From NCBI RefSeq assembly GCF_943913045.1, contig NZ_CALTVH010000005.1, positions 1 through 64,000 on the forward strand: DNA of 64,000 nucleotides. The letters run 5' to 3'. Made by a program: the position numbers and the translations under genes. Positions 27,044-35,153 of this stretch are shown piece after piece. Origin of the DNA: an uncultured Ezakiella sp. (GTDB lineage: Bacteria > Bacillota > Clostridia > Tissierellales > Peptoniphilaceae). The first letter of the stretch is position 1; the number at the start of each line of letters is the position of its first letter. The notes under the pieces were generated by a model, which worked only from the letters and a program-made list of their open reading frames with translations, was not told where the DNA came from and ran no database searches.

Positions 27044-27568
27044 TTATAAACCATTAAAATACTCTTCAGTATATAAAACCTCAACCTCTCCGGACCAATT
27101 TAGGATTGAACCAATAAAGTCATTGATATCTATGCCCGGCATTTCATAAATTTCTTCATCTCCAAATGTTCCCGAAGCATCTTCAATAAAAACAGTTTCA
27201 TAACCTCTGTCAGAACATAAAATGCTAGCAAACAGACAACAATATTCCGTATTAAAGCCGCATATATATACTTTAGACACCTCATTGTCTTTTAAGACCT
27301 GGGCAAGATTGGTTTTATAAAAGGGATTACAGGACGTTTTTTCAATCACATAATCTCCCAAGCCTTGAATCTCTGCCCACAGATTCACATCATCAGACCC
27401 TTTAAAGTAAGGGCTGTCTTCATCATCCGAAAGATGCTTGGTCAAGATTACAAGGTCCTTATTCTTTTTAAAATCCTCAATTAGACTTTTAATATTGTTT
27501 AAAGTCTCTGAAAAATCCTTTTTCTTCAATATCCCCTTTTGCACATCCATTACAATTAATGCATTCAT
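27044..27568 (-). CDS. Isochorismatase-family cysteine hydrolase
   Basis: 174 aa. The catalytic triad of the family is visible as Asp8 (IVMDVQ), Lys77 (VIEKTS) and Cys110 (FNTEYC), so the enzyme should be active. Members include nicotinamidases, N-carbamoyl hydrolases and other amidases. The length and the TEYC motif fit a small amidase of unknown substrate. Two adjacent ATGs follow AAGGAG; the second is chosen for spacing. Monocistronic with repeat island 5 in its 3'UTR. Confidence 0.85.
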   Translation of the reverse strand: MNALIVMDVQKGILKKKDFSETLNNIKSLIEDFKKNKDLVILTKHLSDDEDSPYFKGSDDVNLWAEIQGLGDYVIEKTSCNPFYKTNLAQVLKDNEVSKVYICGFNTEYCCLFASILCSDRGYETVFIEDASGTFGDEEIYEMPGIDINDFIGSILNWSGEVEVLYTEEYFNGL

Positions 27569-27639
27569 CATAATCTCCTTGGTTTATAAAATTAATAATA
27601 ATTTATTTTTATCGGTTATGGCCCTTGTTGCCAATCAGG

Positions 27640-27868
27640 AAAAATTCGGTCCACATAAAGTGGACCCTACACGCTTCGCTGGATTTTTCCTGATTGAAAA
27701 GGAAGTTTGCAGTCGCTCAATTTATTGCACGATTTGTGAGGAAATTTCGATGAGATTCGAAGTGAAAGAAATTTTTTAGGACGCAGGTGTACTCAAGTGT
27801 ACATCGAGGACTAAAAAATTTTTTCACGAGAATATCGCGAAATTAACCACAAATCACCCCCGCGAAAT
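27640..27868. repeat. Intergenic repeat island 6 downstream of the DUF2207 gene
   Basis: A long hairpin module (about 27722-27866) with centre GTGTAC-TCAA-GTGTAC abuts the DUF2207 stop codon. A TTTAT-loop hairpin GGTCCAC/GTGGACC follows (27648-27666) and is followed in gene sense by GAATTTTTCC. In sequence and order it is a shortened version of islands 2 and 4. Confidence 0.8.
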
Positions 27869-29611
27869 TTATCGGCTGCCACCTCCAGATCCTCCCCCCG
27901 AGAATCCTCCCCCACCACCGAAGGAAGCGCCTCCGCCAAAGCCTGAGGATGATCTTGCGCTGGAAGATCCTGAGCTAAAGCCTCTGTGGGCTGACTGTCC
28001 CATGGATTGTGAGAGATAGTACATTTGATATGGGTGGATATAAAATCCATTATTATTGTTTTCTTGGGCGAAGGAATAATCTGGAATGAGTTTTTCAAAG
28101 GCCTTGGAAACTTCTTCTCCCATGCCATAAATGGTCGCGATTATTAAATAATAATCCCAGAGTTCCACTTCCCTGACCCCGCGTTCGTTGATAAGGGTAA
28201 AGTCTTTGAAAAACCTCCTCATGGCGTAGGCGTTTGCACATTCCCTCTTGCCTTTTTCGGTTAAGAGGAGCTTTTTGTCCGCCTCTAAATAATCATTTGC
28301 CTTCAGATATTCAATGCCTCTATCGTATAATTTTTTAAACAAGTCCGTGTAAGACGAATAGTGCTTTTTAAAATATTTTTGCAGCTCTTTGGATTCGAGG
28401 ATAGAGTTGTCACCTACAGCTTCAACTACTGCCCTCCATAGAGAACCTTCTTCGCTATCCAAGATATTTGGCTCTTTTAAAATAATCATGGACTGTTTCT
28501 TTTTATTTTCTAGATTTTCGTCAGGCCGCAGGGCCCCTTCCTTGATCCACTTTAAGAAGTAAGCTGAGAAAACATTTTCCTCCAGCTTTTTGGGTGGATT
28601 TTTTTGCTGGGCCATGAAAAATATGGCTGGAATATAATTGTCCAAGAGGGTGTCCCTGTAATAAGGCGGATTTTCAAAGTCAACTTCCTTGAGGTTCTTG
28701 ACTTTTTTCCTTGCGGTCGCCTTAAAAATTCCCCGACCAATCAAAATTGCAATTAGAAACCAAAAGCCCCTAAAGGTACTTCCAATAAAACGGAAAAAGC
28801 TTGAGAGTCTGGAAGGGCTTTTATAATATCCACCATTATATTCTGGATATTCATCGCCGCCATGGTAATCAGGCGAATCGCTTTCATTGTCAAATGACGA
28901 ACCCACAAAAGCCCTGTCCTTTAAGTCTTCAAAAGTCCCCTCTCCTTGATAAGAAGGATGAATAAGGCCTTTGTCAAAAGCCATCATCAGGGTCATAGAT
29001 GATCCGCTGTCGTAGCTTTCGTCAAGGGCGACAACTTTTCCCCCATCAAAATTAATGGTTCCCCTGTTGCCAAAGGACCATATACGGGCGTTTTCTTCCG
29101 AGACTTGGACCCCGTCCACACTTAGAGTGACACTGACCTTGTCGGGCGCTGGATTCATCTGGTCGTTTACAAAACGAATTAAAAATCCATCGTAGTCTTC
29201 AAAGGCTTGGACTGCGTTTATATAATCAAAGCTGACCACATAAGTATAGTCGCCCATCTGGGTCTTGCCCCAGCAGAGTTCCAGGCCGTCTGTCGAATAA
29301 TTTATCCCATAGCGAAGACTTTTGGAATCAAAACTTCCACTTACATTCCAATTATCGTCCTCAGTCCATTCCAAGCCGTCAGTTCCTTGAACGCGAAAAT
29401 TTGAAATGGACATGTGGTTTAAATTTTGCATGGGGATATACCACTCAGTCCCGTCGGTATTATAAACCTTCCACTCCTGTGTTACCTGAGCCGTCCCATC
29501 ATCAGTAATATTTACTTTTACATTGATCTCTTCTATGGAGTTTGCCCCAATATTTATAGCAAATAAGCAAATAAATATTGCCAGCAAAGTCAACTTTAAA
29601 TATTTTTTCAT
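27869..29611 (-). CDS. DUF2207 domain membrane protein with Gly/Ser-rich tail
   Basis: 580 aa. A signal peptide (1-22) is followed by the extracytoplasmic DUF2207 domain (EINVKVNITDDGTAQVTQEW at the start). A membrane helix comes at about residues 275-297, then a cytoplasmic helical part. The C-terminal tail is glycine- and serine-rich, with runs such as GGGGGFSGGGSGGG. This is the usual partner of LemA, as here (2 bases apart). The pair probably acts at the envelope; the biochemical function is unknown. The stop codon abuts a repeat island. Confidence 0.9.
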   Translation of the reverse strand: MKKYLKLTLLAIFICLFAINIGANSIEEINVKVNITDDGTAQVTQEWKVYNTDGTEWYIPMQNLNHMSISNFRVQGTDGLEWTEDDNWNVSGSFDSKSLRYGINYSTDGLELCWGKTQMGDYTYVVSFDYINAVQAFEDYDGFLIRFVNDQMNPAPDKVSVTLSVDGVQVSEENARIWSFGNRGTINFDGGKVVALDESYDSGSSMTLMMAFDKGLIHPSYQGEGTFEDLKDRAFVGSSFDNESDSPDYHGGDEYPEYNGGYYKSPSRLSSFFRFIGSTFRGFWFLIAILIGRGIFKATARKKVKNLKEVDFENPPYYRDTLLDNYIPAIFFMAQQKNPPKKLEENVFSAYFLKWIKEGALRPDENLENKKKQSMIILKEPNILDSEEGSLWRAVVEAVGDNSILESKELQKYFKKHYSSYTDLFKKLYDRGIEYLKANDYLEADKKLLLTEKGKRECANAYAMRRFFKDFTLINERGVREVELWDYYLIIATIYGMGEEVSKAFEKLIPDYSFAQENNNNGFYIHPYQMYYLSQSMGQSAHRGFSSGSSSARSSSGFGGGASFGGGGGFSGGGSGGGSR

Positions 29612-29612
29612 C

Positions 29613-30158
29613 TTAGATATCTAGATTTGGCATCTCCGTTTTTTCATCAGGAGTTTGGATGTAGTCTTCTGCCTTAAAGCCAAGCATACCTGCAAACAAA
29701 GATGCTGGGAAGACTTTTACAGCTTGGTTTAGCTTGGTGGTCGTGTCGTTAAAGACCATCCTTGCCATGCGAACGTTGTTTTCGTAGCCGTTTATGTCGT
29801 TCATCAGATTTGAATAAAGGCTGTCGGCCTTTAGGTCTGGATAATTTTCCACCAGCAAGCTAACTTGTCTCATGGCGCTTGCAAAAGTCTTATCGTTTGC
29901 CTCTACATCGGCTGCAGTCTTTGGCATTGCGCCCGACCTTTGGCCAATAACATTCATCAGCGTGTCTGCTTCGTGGCCTGCGTAAGATTTAACGGACTTA
30001 GCAAGCTGAGTCAGGGCATCCCACCTGGATTGTTGTTGAACGCCAATGCTTGATAGGGCGTTTTCCCTTCTTTCACCTAAGCCTACCAATTTTCTTTGCA
30101 GAGAAATTACATATAAAATAATTAGAACTGCAATACCTAAAATAATATATGCTGTCAT
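29613..30158 (-). CDS. lemA: LemA family protein
   Basis: 181 aa. One N-terminal membrane helix (AYIILGIAVLIILYVISL) is followed by the four-helix LemA domain. RRENALSSIGVQQQSRWDAL corresponds to the family's first coil, and the C-terminal half has VKVFPASLFAGMLGFK, matching the conserved FPxxxxAxxFGF motif. The ATG at 30156-30158 is behind AAGGAGG; the frame start ten codons earlier has no site. Operon with the DUF2207 gene, divergent from the HAD operon. Confidence 0.93.
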   Translation of the reverse strand: MTAYIILGIAVLIILYVISLQRKLVGLGERRENALSSIGVQQQSRWDALTQLAKSVKSYAGHEADTLMNVIGQRSGAMPKTAADVEANDKTFASAMRQVSLLVENYPDLKADSLYSNLMNDINGYENNVRMARMVFNDTTTKLNQAVKVFPASLFAGMLGFKAEDYIQTPDEKTEMPNLDI

Positions 30159-30227
30159 AATATACCTCCTTATATTTATTATACCCAATTAAAAGTTTTT
30201 TCTAATTATTATAATAGTAAAATAAAT

Positions 30228-30255
30228 TTGACATTTGTCCCATTCCTATTATAAA
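30228..30255 (+). promoter_or_regulatory. Promoter of the HAD-VanZ-carboxypeptidase operon
   Basis: TTGACA (30228-30233), a 16-base spacer and TATAAA (30250-30255), 39 bases before the HAD start codon. Confidence 0.75.
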
Positions 30256-30294
30256 ATTAAGATGTATAATGTATACTTGAAATGAGGAGATTAG

Positions 30295-31056
30295 ATGAAA
30301 GAAAGACGAGCCATATTTTTTGATATAGACGGAACCCTGGTCCCCTTTGGCGACGAGCGCTGGACTGACGAGACAGTCGGCGTATTAAAAGAGCTTATAA
30401 ATCGCGGCTATGATTTATTTATTGCAACTGGCCGCCACCATTTGAACACGCCCAAGTACATCAAGGAAAGCGGTCTTTTTACTGGCTTTGTTTGCCTAAA
30501 CGGGCAGATGATTTTTGTGGATGACAAGTGCGTCCACCAGGCTGCAATTTCTGACTCCGCAATTCAAGGGCTTAAGAACTTTTGCAATGCAAGAGATTTG
30601 ACTGTCATGTTTGCAAGCGCTTCTTATTTTCATTTGTCAAAGCCCGACAAGGACTTCGAAGCCTATGTCGAGCAGCTGACCACTTATAAATACGATCCAA
30701 ATCCAGACGCCCCGATCTTGCAGGCGACCATGTATATTAATCCAGATTTGGACAAAGACCTACAGGCGGTCATTCCCGATTGCGTAATCACTCGCTGGAA
30801 CGATAGGTACATTGACATAAATGCCAAGTCGTCCTCCAAGGCCGAGGGGATAAAATATTTTATGGGAAAATACAATATTAAACACGAAAACACAATCGCT
30901 GTTGGCGACGCAGGCAACGACCGGTCCATGATAAAATTTGCTGGCAGGGGAATCGCCATGGGTAACGCCGACTTTGAAACCCAAGCCTGCGCAGATATAG
31001 TTATAGGCGCCGATGTCGACGGCGGTATAAAAGATTTATTAGAAATTTTAAAATAG
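30295..31056 (+). CDS. Cof-type HAD-IIB family phosphatase
   Basis: 253 aa. HAD motif I is FFDIDGTL (Asp10 and Asp12), motif II ATGRH, motif III lysine in SSSKAEGIKYF and motif IV GDAGNDRSM, so all catalytic residues are present. The C2B cap domain (about 80-185) marks the Cof/YbjI-like sugar or nucleotide phosphatases. Cytoplasmic. First gene of a three-gene operon with a VanZ-like protein and a D,D-carboxypeptidase. Substrate unknown. Confidence 0.92.
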   Translation: MKERRAIFFDIDGTLVPFGDERWTDETVGVLKELINRGYDLFIATGRHHLNTPKYIKESGLFTGFVCLNGQMIFVDDKCVHQAAISDSAIQGLKNFCNARDLTVMFASASYFHLSKPDKDFEAYVEQLTTYKYDPNPDAPILQATMYINPDLDKDLQAVIPDCVITRWNDRYIDINAKSSSKAEGIKYFMGKYNIKHENTIAVGDAGNDRSMIKFAGRGIAMGNADFETQACADIVIGADVDGGIKDLLEILK

Positions 31057-31067
31057 AAAGGAGAATC

Positions 31068-31529
31068 ATGGCAAAGAAAAATGATCGCGCTACAATTGTT
31101 AGAGTAGTCGCCTTTATAATTTTAATATATTATGTATACGTGCTTTTGAAGACATCGATCTTTACAAGGCTTTTTTCAAAAAATTTAATGAGGGGCTTGG
31201 AGCTCACGCCCTTTAAGTCTTTGGCTTTTACGGCAGACGCCTTCAAGGACCCGGCTGGAATTTTTCGGTCAACTGGTTTTAAGACCCTGTCCGGCCCTGT
31301 CTTTATGTTTTTGCCCCTGGGCTTTCTCTTGCCCTTTATAAATCCCCAGCTCAAAAGATATATTAATATACTTGGGATTACAGCGGCCCTCAGCCTATCA
31401 ATTGAAATCCTCCAGTATATTACAAAGACTGGGATTAGCTCAATCGACGACCTACTCTTAAATATAATCGGCGCATCCCTTGGATTTTTAATTTACAAAA
31501 TCCTCCGCTTTGCCTTTGTGAACTCATAA
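31068..31529 (+). CDS. VanZ-like family membrane protein
   Basis: 153 aa with about four helices. FMFLPLGFLLPF, LSIEILQYI and SSIDDLLLNIIGASLGF are the conserved VanZ-like segments (PLGF, SxxIExxQ, DxxDxxxNxxGxxxG). VanZ is linked to low-level teicoplanin resistance in enterococci, but most homologues have no known role. ATG behind AAAGGAG. Its stop codon overlaps the carboxypeptidase start by one base (TAATG), so translation is coupled to a peptidoglycan enzyme, which supports an envelope role. Confidence 0.85.
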   Translation: MAKKNDRATIVRVVAFIILIYYVYVLLKTSIFTRLFSKNLMRGLELTPFKSLAFTADAFKDPAGIFRSTGFKTLSGPVFMFLPLGFLLPFINPQLKRYINILGITAALSLSIEILQYITKTGISSIDDLLLNIIGASLGFLIYKILRFAFVNS

Positions 31530-32689
31530 TGAAAAATTTTAAAAGATATTTGGCAGCCACTCTCGCCCTTCTCATCTTCCTCAGCCCAATAAGCTTGGCC
31601 AAGGAAATTGAAACCGAGGCGGCCTACGCCATCTACGATTATTCAACCAATAAAATTTTATACGGACAAAAAATCGACGAGGAAATCGCAATTGCATCTG
31701 TCACAAAACTCATGACAGCCCTTTTGGTCTTCGAGAAAATCGAGGCCGGCGACCTATCACTGACCGACACCTATGCTTACAGCCAAGAGGAATTAGATTT
31801 GTATTTCTTTGGCTCAGATGTAGGCATCCAACTGGGACAAAAGGTCACTGTGGACGAACTCTTGCAACTCCTTATGATTCGCTCTTCAAATTCATCTGCC
31901 CAGGCCCTAGCCAAACTCGTCTCGGGTTCTGAAGCAGAATTTGTTAAGCTCATGAATGCAAAGGCCCAGGCCCTTGGAATGACCAAGACGCGTTTTATAA
32001 ATAGCCATGGACTCCCCATAATTGCAACAGATGATCAAAACACGTCGACCATCAAGGACCTAACAATTATGGTCAAAGAACTTTATTGTAAATATCCGCA
32101 AGTCATCGACTACTCGAAAAATGCTGAAGCAAATCTAGACCGCATTGGCATCCATATTAAATCGACCAATCCCCTCCTCGGTTACAAGACCGTGGACGGA
32201 TTAAAAACCGGGACCACCAGCCGAGCTGGCAAGTGCCTGATTGCAAGTGCGACTGAACCTGCAGAGGGCATCGATTTAACCAGGCGGGTCTTTACCTTTT
32301 TATTTGGTGCAAAAACTGATAAGGAAAGAATGAACGTATCCAGAGATCTTATAGACTTGGCCCTGGACGATTATGTTTACAAGAGGGTCATCGGAACAGA
32401 TATGACCTTTAGCCAAGACCTGGATCCAATTAACTTTGACCAAGAATCTATAGAAATAATTCCAGCCCACACCCTGGACAGACTCCTGGACAAGAAAAAC
32501 CTCTACAAGCTGGAAGTCTTTCACAATGACCCAGTCGAAGAGGACATCAAGGCCGGCGACCTCATGGGAAAACTTGTCCTAAAGCAAAACGGCGAGGAAA
32601 TTGACGCCGTCGACTTGATTGCAAAGACATCGGTCAAAAGAAGTCCAATGATCAGACGCTGGTGGAAGAAAATTAAATCATGGTTTTAA
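31529..32689 (+). CDS. D-alanyl-D-alanine carboxypeptidase (peptidase S11, DacA/DacF type)
   Basis: 386 aa. The signal peptide ends about residue 24. The penicillin-binding motifs are S57VTK60, S119-S-N121 and K226-T-G. A C-terminal beta domain (PBP5_C-like, about 280-360) and a basic amphipathic tail (RSPMIRRWWKKIKSWF) for membrane association complete the architecture. It removes the terminal D-Ala from stem peptides and limits cross-linking. Third gene of the operon, ending at a terminator. Confidence 0.93.
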   Translation: MKNFKRYLAATLALLIFLSPISLAKEIETEAAYAIYDYSTNKILYGQKIDEEIAIASVTKLMTALLVFEKIEAGDLSLTDTYAYSQEELDLYFFGSDVGIQLGQKVTVDELLQLLMIRSSNSSAQALAKLVSGSEAEFVKLMNAKAQALGMTKTRFINSHGLPIIATDDQNTSTIKDLTIMVKELYCKYPQVIDYSKNAEANLDRIGIHIKSTNPLLGYKTVDGLKTGTTSRAGKCLIASATEPAEGIDLTRRVFTFLFGAKTDKERMNVSRDLIDLALDDYVYKRVIGTDMTFSQDLDPINFDQESIEIIPAHTLDRLLDKKNLYKLEVFHNDPVEEDIKAGDLMGKLVLKQNGEEIDAVDLIAKTSVKRSPMIRRWWKKIKSWF

Positions 32690-32696
32690 AAAAATA

Positions 32697-32726
32697 TCCC
32701 GACGGGTAAATCCGCCGGGAATTTTT
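32697..32726 (+). terminator. Terminator of the HAD-VanZ-carboxypeptidase operon
   Basis: TCCCG-A-CGG pairs with CCG-C-CGGGA around a GTAAAT loop, followed by ATTTTTG, 8 bases after the stop codon. Confidence 0.85.
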
Positions 32727-32809
32727 GTGCTTGCATTTTCAAAGTGAAAGGATCTAAGTTTTGGAATTATATTGTTGTTAATTTTTCATGAAGAGAACTA
32801 TTTTCTACA

Positions 32810-33211
32810 TTAATTCCATAATAATTCCAACTCACCTGTTGCTTTTTCAAATTTTAGAATCAAATAGTATCGACATTTTTTATCAACATTTATGCTAGAA
32901 TTTGTCATATTAGAATCCAGATGTAACAATACTTTTTTGTTATTGTCCCATATTTCTGCAAAAACAAGCCCATTTTCAACTTTGCTCTTTAAGCAAAAAT
33001 CATAAGTGCGATTTTCCTTAAATTTAATTATTTTTTTAATATAGCCATTGCAGGATACAAATTTTATTCTGCATCTGTCCTTATTTCTAAAAGATTCAAT
33101 AAACAATTTAGCTGTTGTCCTACTCATTATTAAATAACCCTTAATCCACAAAATATAAAACAATATGCTTAAAAAAGTCATAAATAATATCCATATAAAT
33201 AAGTATTTCAT
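32810..33211 (-). CDS. Uncharacterised membrane-anchored protein
   Basis: 133 aa. A strong N-terminal helix (about residues 4-28) is followed by a small, mostly beta-strand domain with three scattered cysteines (CRIKF, SCNGY, FCLKS). I do not recognise a family. Start codon behind GAGGGAG. The AT-rich codon choice is stronger than in neighbouring operons, which may indicate an accessory gene. Confidence 0.65.
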   Translation of the reverse strand: MKYLFIWILFMTFLSILFYILWIKGYLIMSRTTAKLFIESFRNKDRCRIKFVSCNGYIKKIIKFKENRTYDFCLKSKVENGLVFAEIWDNNKKVLLHLDSNMTNSSINVDKKCRYYLILKFEKATGELELLWN

Positions 33212-33304
33212 CTTCTTGTCTCCCTCTTTTTGAGATTATTTTTTATAACAAGTGGAATATTCTAATTCTTTTCAGATTCTTGTACAATCTCTTTATATCG
33301 AATA

Positions 33305-34042
33305 TTATTTCTTAAAGGCCAGAATCTTGCCTCTTTTGATATATCTTTCCATATTTTCGTGGCCCCACTTGTTTAGATATTCTTCTGTCAGGTCCTCTTC
33401 AATTACCGCATAGGGATCAAAGCCACATTCTTTTAAAATGTTTTCTAACGAATCCTTCGTTATAGACCCGCCGACTCAGGTCGCGTGCATATGGGGATCG
33501 TCAAGTATCTCCTGGGGCAGAGGATTTATTTGAACAATATCAGAGATTGAAAGCCTTCCGCCTGGTTTTAAAATCCTATAAATTTCTTGGTAGACCTTCT
33601 TTTTGTCTGGCAGCAAATTTATTACGCAATTTGAAATTACGCAGTCGCAAAAATTGTCTGGCAGTTTTATATCGTCAACATCGGACACAATAAAGTCCGT
33701 ATTATCAAAGCCGCGTTTTTCCTTTATATAATTGGCCCTCTCAACCATCTCTGGCAATTTATCAATGCCGATTGCCTTGCCCTTGGTCACAATCTTGGAC
33801 GCCTTAAAAACATCCATGCCCTTGCCGGAGCCCAGGTCGACCAAAATATCCGCCTCTTTTAAATTTGCATTCTCAATAGGGTTGCCGCAACCCAGTCCTA
33901 GGTTGGCCCCCAGCTCTAAATCTTCTTCTGTGTAACCCAGGGACAGGGCCAGCCTCCGCTCCATCTGACCATCAGAGCTAATCCCATCCTGCTTGGCGAT
34001 ATTCCTATAAAAATCAGCAGTTGTCTTTTTAAAATCTTTCAT
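33305..34042 (-). CDS. ArsM-like arsenite methyltransferase with in-frame UGA, probable selenoprotein
   Basis: 245 residues if the TGA at 33476-33478 is read as selenocysteine (residue 189). The SAM-binding core has VDLGSGKGMDVF; LGLGCGNP (Cys52) and ISNCVINL, then GGRLSISDIV, are hallmarks of the arsenite methyltransferase family. In that family the next motif is a Cys followed by I/V-A/G-G; here it reads ATUVGGS. The frame then continues 56 residues (SITKDSLENILKECGF...) to TAA at 33305. A 7-bp hairpin with a GGA loop begins 13 nt after the TGA, as in bacterial SECIS elements. The ATG overlaps the yaaA stop codon as TAATG. A plain stop would remove the C-terminal domain; a degraded gene is the alternative. 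Confidence 0.8.
33446..33462 (-). promoter_or_regulatory. Candidate bacterial SECIS hairpin
   Basis: In mRNA sense UAACGAA-GGA-UUCGUUA forms a 7-bp stem with a G-containing triloop. The loop begins 20 nt after the UGA, close to the 18 nt in E. coli fdhF. It lies inside the coding sequence, as bacterial SECIS elements do. Confidence 0.7.
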
Positions 34043-34749
34043 TACACATCCCTCTTAAAAACATATAATTTATCATTTGAATTTTCTTTATCATATACAA
34101 AACCGTTTTCATTAAAATCTTTCAAGTAATCTAGATTTGTAATTTTATTTTTTACTATAAAATTCGCCATCTTGCCACGAAGTTTTTTTGAAATAGTCGA
34201 GTGGCGTTTTATTTTACCATCCCTAAGCTCATAAAAATCAAAGTCTATAAAGTCAAAATCATCTCTCTTAAGCAAAGATGAAAACTCATCGGAGGCCAGA
34301 TTTAAAATCCTATCACCTTTTTCAAAATAATTATTATAATAGTCCACCCAAAGTTTCTTAAGGCTAAGATTATTAACCTTGAGGCCCACATTAAAGTCTA
34401 AACGATAAGGCCTAACGACATCATCGACCCTTAGTGGCCCGTAAAAAGCGGAGAGAATAATTACATGGTCTCTGGCAAAATCATCGGTCGCCCCAAAGTC
34501 CATCTCCCTAAAGGCCATGCCACTGTACATATCGATGGCATAATAGGCAGGATTCTTGTCAAAGTCTTGGTAATATCCGTAAACCTCGTCAATAATCTTG
34601 TCACTCACCTTAAGTTTCTTTTGCAAGTCCGCCTTTGACATTTTCTTTATTTCATTTAAAATCTCCTGCGAAATCTCATTTAATTTTATCTCTTTATCTA
34701 TATTCTTTTCAAAAGCCATCTCCTTGGACGGCGATAAAATAATCTTCAT
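34042..34749 (-). CDS. yaaA: Peroxide stress protein YaaA (UPF0246)
   Basis: About 235 aa. It opens MKIILSPSKEM as YaaA proteins do, and carries the conserved SAFYGPLRVDDVVRPYRLDF region. E. coli YaaA lowers free iron and protects DNA during H2O2 stress, probably by direct DNA or iron interaction. ATG behind AGAGG; a GTG two codons earlier also fits. First gene of a two-gene operon with the ArsM-like enzyme (TAATG overlap), linking oxidative-stress and metalloid handling. Confidence 0.93.
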   Translation of the reverse strand: MKIILSPSKEMAFEKNIDKEIKLNEISQEILNEIKKMSKADLQKKLKVSDKIIDEVYGYYQDFDKNPAYYAIDMYSGMAFREMDFGATDDFARDHVIILSAFYGPLRVDDVVRPYRLDFNVGLKVNNLSLKKLWVDYYNNYFEKGDRILNLASDEFSSLLKRDDFDFIDFDFYELRDGKIKRHSTISKKLRGKMANFIVKNKITNLDYLKDFNENGFVYDKENSNDKLYVFKRDV

Positions 34750-34787
34750 ATCCACCTCTACTATCTATATACCACAAAATCCACAAA

Positions 34788-34822
34788 TTAAAAGAGCCGG
34801 GAATCAATCCCAGCCCTTTTAT
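34788..34822 (-). terminator. Terminator of the pst-pho operon, distal to repeat island 7
   Basis: AAAAG-GGCTGGGA...TCCCGGCTCTTTT forms a 13-position stem with two mismatches and is followed by AAT-rich sequence on both sides. As the only gene running toward it from the right is phoR, it most likely ends that transcript about 330 bases after the stop codon. Confidence 0.65.
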
Positions 34823-34904
34823 TTATTTTCTTAGGAGAAAATAATATGAATTATATTATTTTTCAGCATGCAAAATCAATTTTTGTTTTAATTATTTTTA
34901 TCGT

Positions 34905-35153
34905 AAAATTATCCTACGGATATTCATGTAGCCATGTAGCGTCTGGTTTATCCCAGACATTCGGCGAATGGGATTGCCCCTTGTGGGCATGAGCATTCGT
35001 CGTATATTTTTTTTACAGCACTCGTAATTTGCGAGGAAAAATTGATGAATTTTTGTAGCTTGAGACTTTTTGACGAATGAGGCGTACTCAAGTGTACGTC
35101 GGAATGAGCAAAAAGTCGAACACTGCAAAAATTCGCAATTTTAACCGCAAATT
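34905..35153. repeat. Intergenic repeat island 7 in the 3'UTR of phoR
   Basis: From phoR leftwards: the complete long hairpin module (about 35027-35153), nearly identical to that in island 4 (23.0-23.1 kb); a CTTGT-loop hairpin (34963-35004) identical to that in island 1; a TTTAT-loop hairpin with stem GTCTGG/CCAGAC (34941-34958); and a small TATCC-GTA-GGATA hairpin near 34907-34924. Confidence 0.85.

Noticed and set aside
26815..27084. 90-codon N-terminal extension of the second MATE protein
   Set aside because: It would be read through a terminator and repeat island 5, and the promoter lies downstream of it.
33476..34042. ArsM-like gene as a complete 188-aa protein ending at TGA, or as a pseudogene
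   Set aside because: The stop falls at a conserved cysteine, the downstream frame keeps family sequence without a second lesion, and a SECIS-like hairpin follows. A selenoprotein explains all three better, although a decayed gene is not fully excluded.
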